64,000 bases of DNA from the NCBI GenBank assembly GCA_003260075.1, contig QLIY01000281.1, positions 5,392-69,391 of the forward strand, in the 5' to 3' direction. The notes beneath the pieces were generated by a model. That model was given only the letters and a program-made list of their open reading frames with translations. It searched no databases and was not told the DNA's origin. Positions 60,001 to 64,000 of this stretch are shown here, piece after piece. The first letter of the stretch is position 1. Every line of letters begins with the position of its first letter. The translations under genes were made by a program, and so were the position numbers. The stretch comes from Phallusia mammillata (lineage: Eukaryota > Chordata > Ascidiacea > Phlebobranchia > Ascidiidae).

Positions 60001-63000
60001 ACGCTGGACTGGGGCTGCAACTGGGGAGTGGTTGATGATGACGTGTAGCTGCCTATCGAGTTGCTCCTCTGTCAATGGGTTAAATGGAAATTTAAGCTGT
60101 GTTTAGGTGGGTGGAACAGCGTGCATAATACAGTGAGCATTTAGCATTACTACGTGTGTTATATCTAGCTTCGTGCAACCAACCGTGGTTTAGTGGCTCA
60201 TAGGAAAGTCACATTGAAATATAGGAAGGAGTTTCAATGGCGCAGTAAGAAGAGGGCAATACTTTGCCCAGTATATACTCTCTAGAGAAAGAGAATGTAA
60301 GGCCGTACATGGTGAGTTAGTGATTTATCCCATGACAAATGCATAGTAATGCAAACATAATTTTGCACAGTGTGAAATGCAAACAATGGCATGACTACAA
60401 CAAATGACAAGCTCAAAAGCTGCAAATACAAAACAAAGCATGTTTAAGAAACAACTCTTGCGAACGCGTCATTTTGCATGGGCGGCACAATCATGCACTT
60501 GCAACAACATGCTATGTGGTAAACACTGCTGAATCTCTGCGTTCTTATCCAGTGCTTCTCAAACTTTCTGTTCTGCGACCCCATCTTAGAAAAGAAATTT
60601 CTATGTGGTCCCTTGATGGGTATAGCCTATACACGTAAATGTATACCATTTATTGTAAAAATGACATAATGACGCATGATGTTTCGCGACCCCAAAATTA
60701 TATTTCGCGACCTTAATTTGGGTCGCGACCCACAGTTTGAGAAGCCCTGCTCTAGTCCATACAACATACTGTGACCATTAAGTATAAAGAAGAATTTCGC
60801 CCATTCCGTTATGCACATTTAACCAGGGAGTCGAACCGGAACTGAACCCGAACCCGCGAACCGGTTTGAGCGGTTAATTTAATTAAACCCGAACCGAACC
60901 CGAACCGCTATTTACGATTTTCTGAAAACCCGAACCGGAGTTGAACCCTATATTTTGTTTGGCGTTAGACCTGAACCGGAACCGAACCAGTAAAAATGCA
61001 GTCTGTTTTATATTTTATGATATTTTGTTCAAAACAGCGCACTGAAGAATACGCGAGATAACACATATAGGGCGTGTCAAAATAACAGCACACAGGCAAA
61101 AGTATTTTGGCGTTTGATAAGGCCAGGTGGATGATGGGTAGAATTAAATTGAAACGAATAAAAATTTGAACCGGTTTAAAAACCGCAAACCGGTTCGGAC
61201 CGGATAATTTGCCCAAACCGGAACAAAACCCGAACCCGAAAATATACATTTTTAAAAACCGGACCTGAAACCGAACCCTTGAAAACAGAACCAAGTGAAC
61301 CCGAACCGAACCTGAACCCATATGACAAGCGGTTCGACTCCCTGCATTTAACATCGAAATATTAAACGGTCGTCATGCTTTACTTGGCAAACGTCACGTG
61401 ACCACTACGTCAGGCATCGCAACGAACCTCGCTATAATACTGATCACTTAAACGGCGCACATGGAGGGCCGGCAAAGACGCGGGGTACAGGGTGTTCCGG
61501 TTTACCAAAGACAGTTGGGGGTCAGCCCCAGTTTGGCCCCCGCCCAGAATTGGGGTCGCCGAGCCGCGTCGGGGATGCACCTGGGTAGGGTGGTCCCAAA
61601 GCGTCGGCGGCGACACTCGGAAACATGGAGAAGACGGCAAACTCGACGAGTTGCACGTTTCGTCATCCTGTGGTGATGTCATTGATCATCGATGACGTAA
61701 CAATGTTGTTAGCACAATAATGCCAACACGAATATTTATTGGTCCTACATGCCAACTAGGGATGGGCCGAGCCGAGCCAGAACCCGAGTACTCGGTACCG
61801 AGCATCGCTGTTTTTGATGCTCGATGCTCGGCCGAGCAGTAGCGCAAACTGATGACCCGAGCGTTAAATTTGTATATTCATGCCCTGCTAACATATGTAA
61901 CTAGTGTTCTAAAGGGTGTCTATGAACAAAAACGAATGATTTTTCAAATGCACTAGATGGTGGGAAAACGCGTACTTTATGGGCATGTACAGCTTAATAA
62001 AACACCGGCGGTGACGTAAGAGGCCTTGTAGAGCTGACGTCGTAATGCACCGAGCGTACTCGGCTGAGCACCGAACATTAAAGTGAGATGCTCTGTGCTC
62101 GACCAAACAGAACATTTGCAGTTTTGGTACATCCCCAATGCCAACTACGTCTTGCTATTGTATTTACTTTACGAAGGCTTCGATGCCGTTAAAGGAATAT
62201 CTGCGTTTATGCATTGTGCATGACAGCATTTGTTGACGGTTTTTAGAACATTGCTAATGCACAAGACACGCATATAATGCGCTTGCCAACTGCCAAAACA
62301 TAAAAAAACGTCCGATTTCTGCTTACCTCATGATTACTTAGCGAACTTCCACGTCTGCTGCTTTGCTGACTGTTGATGTGTCGATTCGGGTTGGTGCACT
62401 TGCAAAGCAGATCGTACGCCAGAATACCGCCTGTTGCGTCACCAATGATGCACACCTGCCAAATGTCACAAATATATGTCTTTAACAACAGTAGCAAGAA
62501 TCGTTTTACTTTGGTTAGTGGTTGGTCGATTTTGCTTTGATGGAAAGAAGTCACTCAACCATATGCTGTTATAGCTGTAACCGTTTATTGTGTCACTTTG
62601 TAACAAAGGGAAGTGTGTGATTTCTTAACAACATTGGCGTTGGTGCTCGGTTTAGACATAATGATTTCACTCAATGCGATTGGATCCATGAATTTGTGAA
62701 ACAGTAAAACAGAAGTAGGCCTGTACCACTTAGTCATTTTGACAAACACTAAAATTTTAAATGATTTTGTTTTAGTTCGTTTGTGTTTGGGTATACAAAG
62801 ACCAAAAATTTGAAAATTTGACCTAAAATAACAGACCACAAAACAATGTAACGGTAATGTTCATGTACTCTTGCACGAAGGTCAACTGATCAGCGGAGAA
62901 AGGCTATTAACGACCCTTGTGTGTTGTAATCCGATTTATCTATAGTGAGGTTATAGGGTTGAAGCAGATAAGCCAAGGTTACACACATAGGCGATTTAAT

Positions 63001-63713
63001 GGAATTGCATTACAGGGTTGCGTAAGGACGTGGCAAAATATCGACCCAGTTGGCCACTGCACTGCACGGTCGCTAGTGAGCATGTGAAGGACAACAGCAA
63101 TAAAAATCCTTGATTGTGGCTTTCAGCAACCAGTTACCAATGGAAATTTAGATAGGCGACTTACCTAAATTTAACTCAAACCGTTTTAGTAAAACAATAG
63201 TTACCTCACCATTATGTATATATGTACATGCACAACCTCTAAATTGCCATACATTTCCATTTTCAAGTGCTAAAACGGAGAGGTAATATGTATGTGAAAT
63301 GGTTTGAAAATATAAAGAAAAATAAATTTCTTGACAATAAGTGAAATGAGGCAACGAAGTCTCCCAAAGAATAAAGCAATTTAAACAAATTAGCGGTAGA
63401 AATTCCGTTCTTGACAATCTTGCTTTGCCTAAAACACGAACGTATTATTTTTCCGCAAGCCATATAGATCTAACAAAAACGCTTTGAACATGCAGACCCT
63501 AATCCCAACAAGGTGCACCATAGACCAACCTGCCCTTGGAAGCCTCTGCCCTCTGGACTGTTAAGGAAGGCATTGTATACACTGTTGCAATTGCTGGCCA
63601 GTGATTGGATGAGGTCGTTGTACCGTGACGATGAAGTGGCGAATAGGGAGACGAGACTGCTTGGCAACGGGTTGCTGCTCATTGTATTAGATTCACTACT
63701 CAGCGGACTGATG
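54011..63713 (-). CDS. PITPNM: Membrane-associated phosphatidylinositol transfer protein (PITPNM/RdgB), C-terminal half
   Basis: Family role: moving phosphatidylinositol at ER-plasma membrane contacts during signalling. Exons on the minus strand: 63713-63530, 62455-62327, 61667-61428, 60068-59936, 59674-59521, 59301-59225, 58789-58664, 58251-58103, 57861-57745, 57372-57232, 57075-56951, 56750-56601, 56232-56049, 55583-55455, 54926-54849 and probably 54082-54011. All phases join (about 728 residues). [52 protein letters not shown] and [18 protein letters not shown] are the DDHD region. [60 protein letters not shown] and [11 protein letters not shown] form LNS2. The N-terminal transfer domain lies beyond 64000. 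The last exon (ends EAKIH) is the least certain. Confidence 0.92.
54435..54739. mobile_element. hAT-like MITE, 305 bases
   Basis: Perfect 16-base inverted ends CAGGGGTGGGCAACCT and the perfect duplication AACTACAC (54427-54434 and 54740-54747). Subterminal GCGGCCC words recur. It lies between the last two PITPNM exons. Confidence 0.95.
57950..58053. mobile_element. Decayed fragment related to the element at 61757
   Basis: Near 57988-58053 the words ACGTCACAATGCACCGAGCG, GACCAAACTGAACATTCGCG and GTTTTGGCCCATCC closely follow the right half of the element at 61757-62137. No left end or target duplication was found. It sits in a PITPNM intron. Confidence 0.6.
60550..60749. mobile_element. hAT-like MITE, 200 bases
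   Basis: Ends CAGTGCTTCTCAAACT and the inverted AGTTTGAGAAGCCCTG, matching 15 of 16. GCGACCC words recur inside. The presumed 8-base duplications (TTCTTATC and CTCTAGTC) match only 5 of 8, so the insertion is old or the edges are slightly off. It lies in a PITPNM intron. Confidence 0.8.
60824..61344. mobile_element. hAT-like MITE, CAGGGAGTC family, copy 2
   Basis: Ends CAGGGAGTCGAACCG and the inverted CGGTTCGACTCCCTG with the perfect duplication CATTTAAC (60816-60823 and 61345-61352). This copy has no C run; its centre holds palindromic ACCGGTTT/AAACCGG words. It lies in a PITPNM intron just downstream of the linker exon. Confidence 0.94.
61757..62137. mobile_element. hAT-like MITE, 381 bases
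   Basis: Ends TAGGGATG and the inverted CATCCCCA with the perfect duplication ATGCCAAC (61749-61756 and 62138-62145). The left part repeats GCCGAGC/GAGTACTCGGTACCGAGC, which is strongly palindromic. It lies in a PITPNM intron. Confidence 0.85.
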
Positions 63714-64000
63714 CTGAAATTATGTAAATAAAAAAGTTGTTAAACAAACTGAAAAAAGCGTAAACACATCTTGAAATTTACGTAACTAAGTCAGCTACGT
63801 AAATGATTTGGGTAAATGCCCTATGAAACGGTTGATCAAGCCAAACCTGGATTTAGGCTTATTTCAGTACTAAGGGCCGGCTAAAAAAGCAAGCCATTTA
63901 ATCTGGTGTGTTTTTCCAGAACCTTAACAACTACGTGCACGGTCAACGTGGTTTAAAAATACTCCGAAAAACACTTAAGTAAAAATATTTGGAGTCAGTT
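63714..64000. other. PITPNM intron at the right edge
   Basis: The exon ending at 63713 starts in phase 2, so at least one upstream exon must lie to the right. No further exon recognised before the window ends. Confidence 0.5.

Noticed and set aside
61461..61695. Arginine-rich open frames on the plus strand
   Set aside because: Shadows of the GC-rich PITPNM linker exon on the other strand.

Overview
This is an AT-rich eukaryotic (metazoan) nuclear window. Every recognisable gene is split into short exons with GT/AG introns and has animal homologues: SKA1, MOCS1, CRLS1, STMP1, GST, PITPNM. The short introns, delta/epsilon-like GSTs and dense small DNA-transposon remnants suggest an invertebrate. 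An ascidian tunicate is my best guess, but that is inference and not proven by the sequence.

Layout. 1-760: tandem repeats. 1286-2779 (-): SKA1 (kinetochore), 3' end missing. 5041-9341 (-): a type II membrane coiled-coil protein with a long acidic tail, built like Golgi proteins GOLM1/GOLIM4. 12701-34837 (-): a complete nine-exon MOCS1 gene, a MoaA-MoaC fusion for molybdenum cofactor synthesis. Its introns are large (one about 10 kb) and filled with transposon-like elements, plus two stray host-gene pieces: one TRABD exon and the 3' end of RPS18. 37748-39575 (-): cardiolipin synthase CRLS1. 41133-41609 (+): a two-exon, 57-residue micropeptide gene resembling mitochondrial STMP1. 44161-45983 (+), 46663-47914 (-) and 49571-51218 (-): three complete four-exon glutathione S-transferases, with a truncated GST pseudogene at about 49024-49128 that marks a tandem duplication. 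54011-63713 (-): the C-terminal half (DDHD and LNS2 regions) of a PITPNM/RdgB phosphatidylinositol transfer protein; its 5' end lies beyond the right edge.

The genes do not form one pathway. CRLS1, STMP1 and MOCS1 are all mitochondrial in known animals, but I see no evidence of co-regulation.

The clearest non-gene signal is a rich set of small terminal-inverted-repeat elements. Nine have exact or 7/8 eight-base target-site duplications (hAT-like), one more has only a poor (5/8) duplication, and one has a TA duplication (pogo-like). The most unusual, 26401-27478, has perfect GTTTATTG duplications and carries a TRABD exon with intact splice sites, so it looks like a gene-capturing transposon. 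Four homopolymer C tracts of 61-97 bases all lie inside such hairpin-prone elements. In one case a sister copy shows that the tract replaces ordinary sequence, so these tracts may be sequencing or assembly artefacts.
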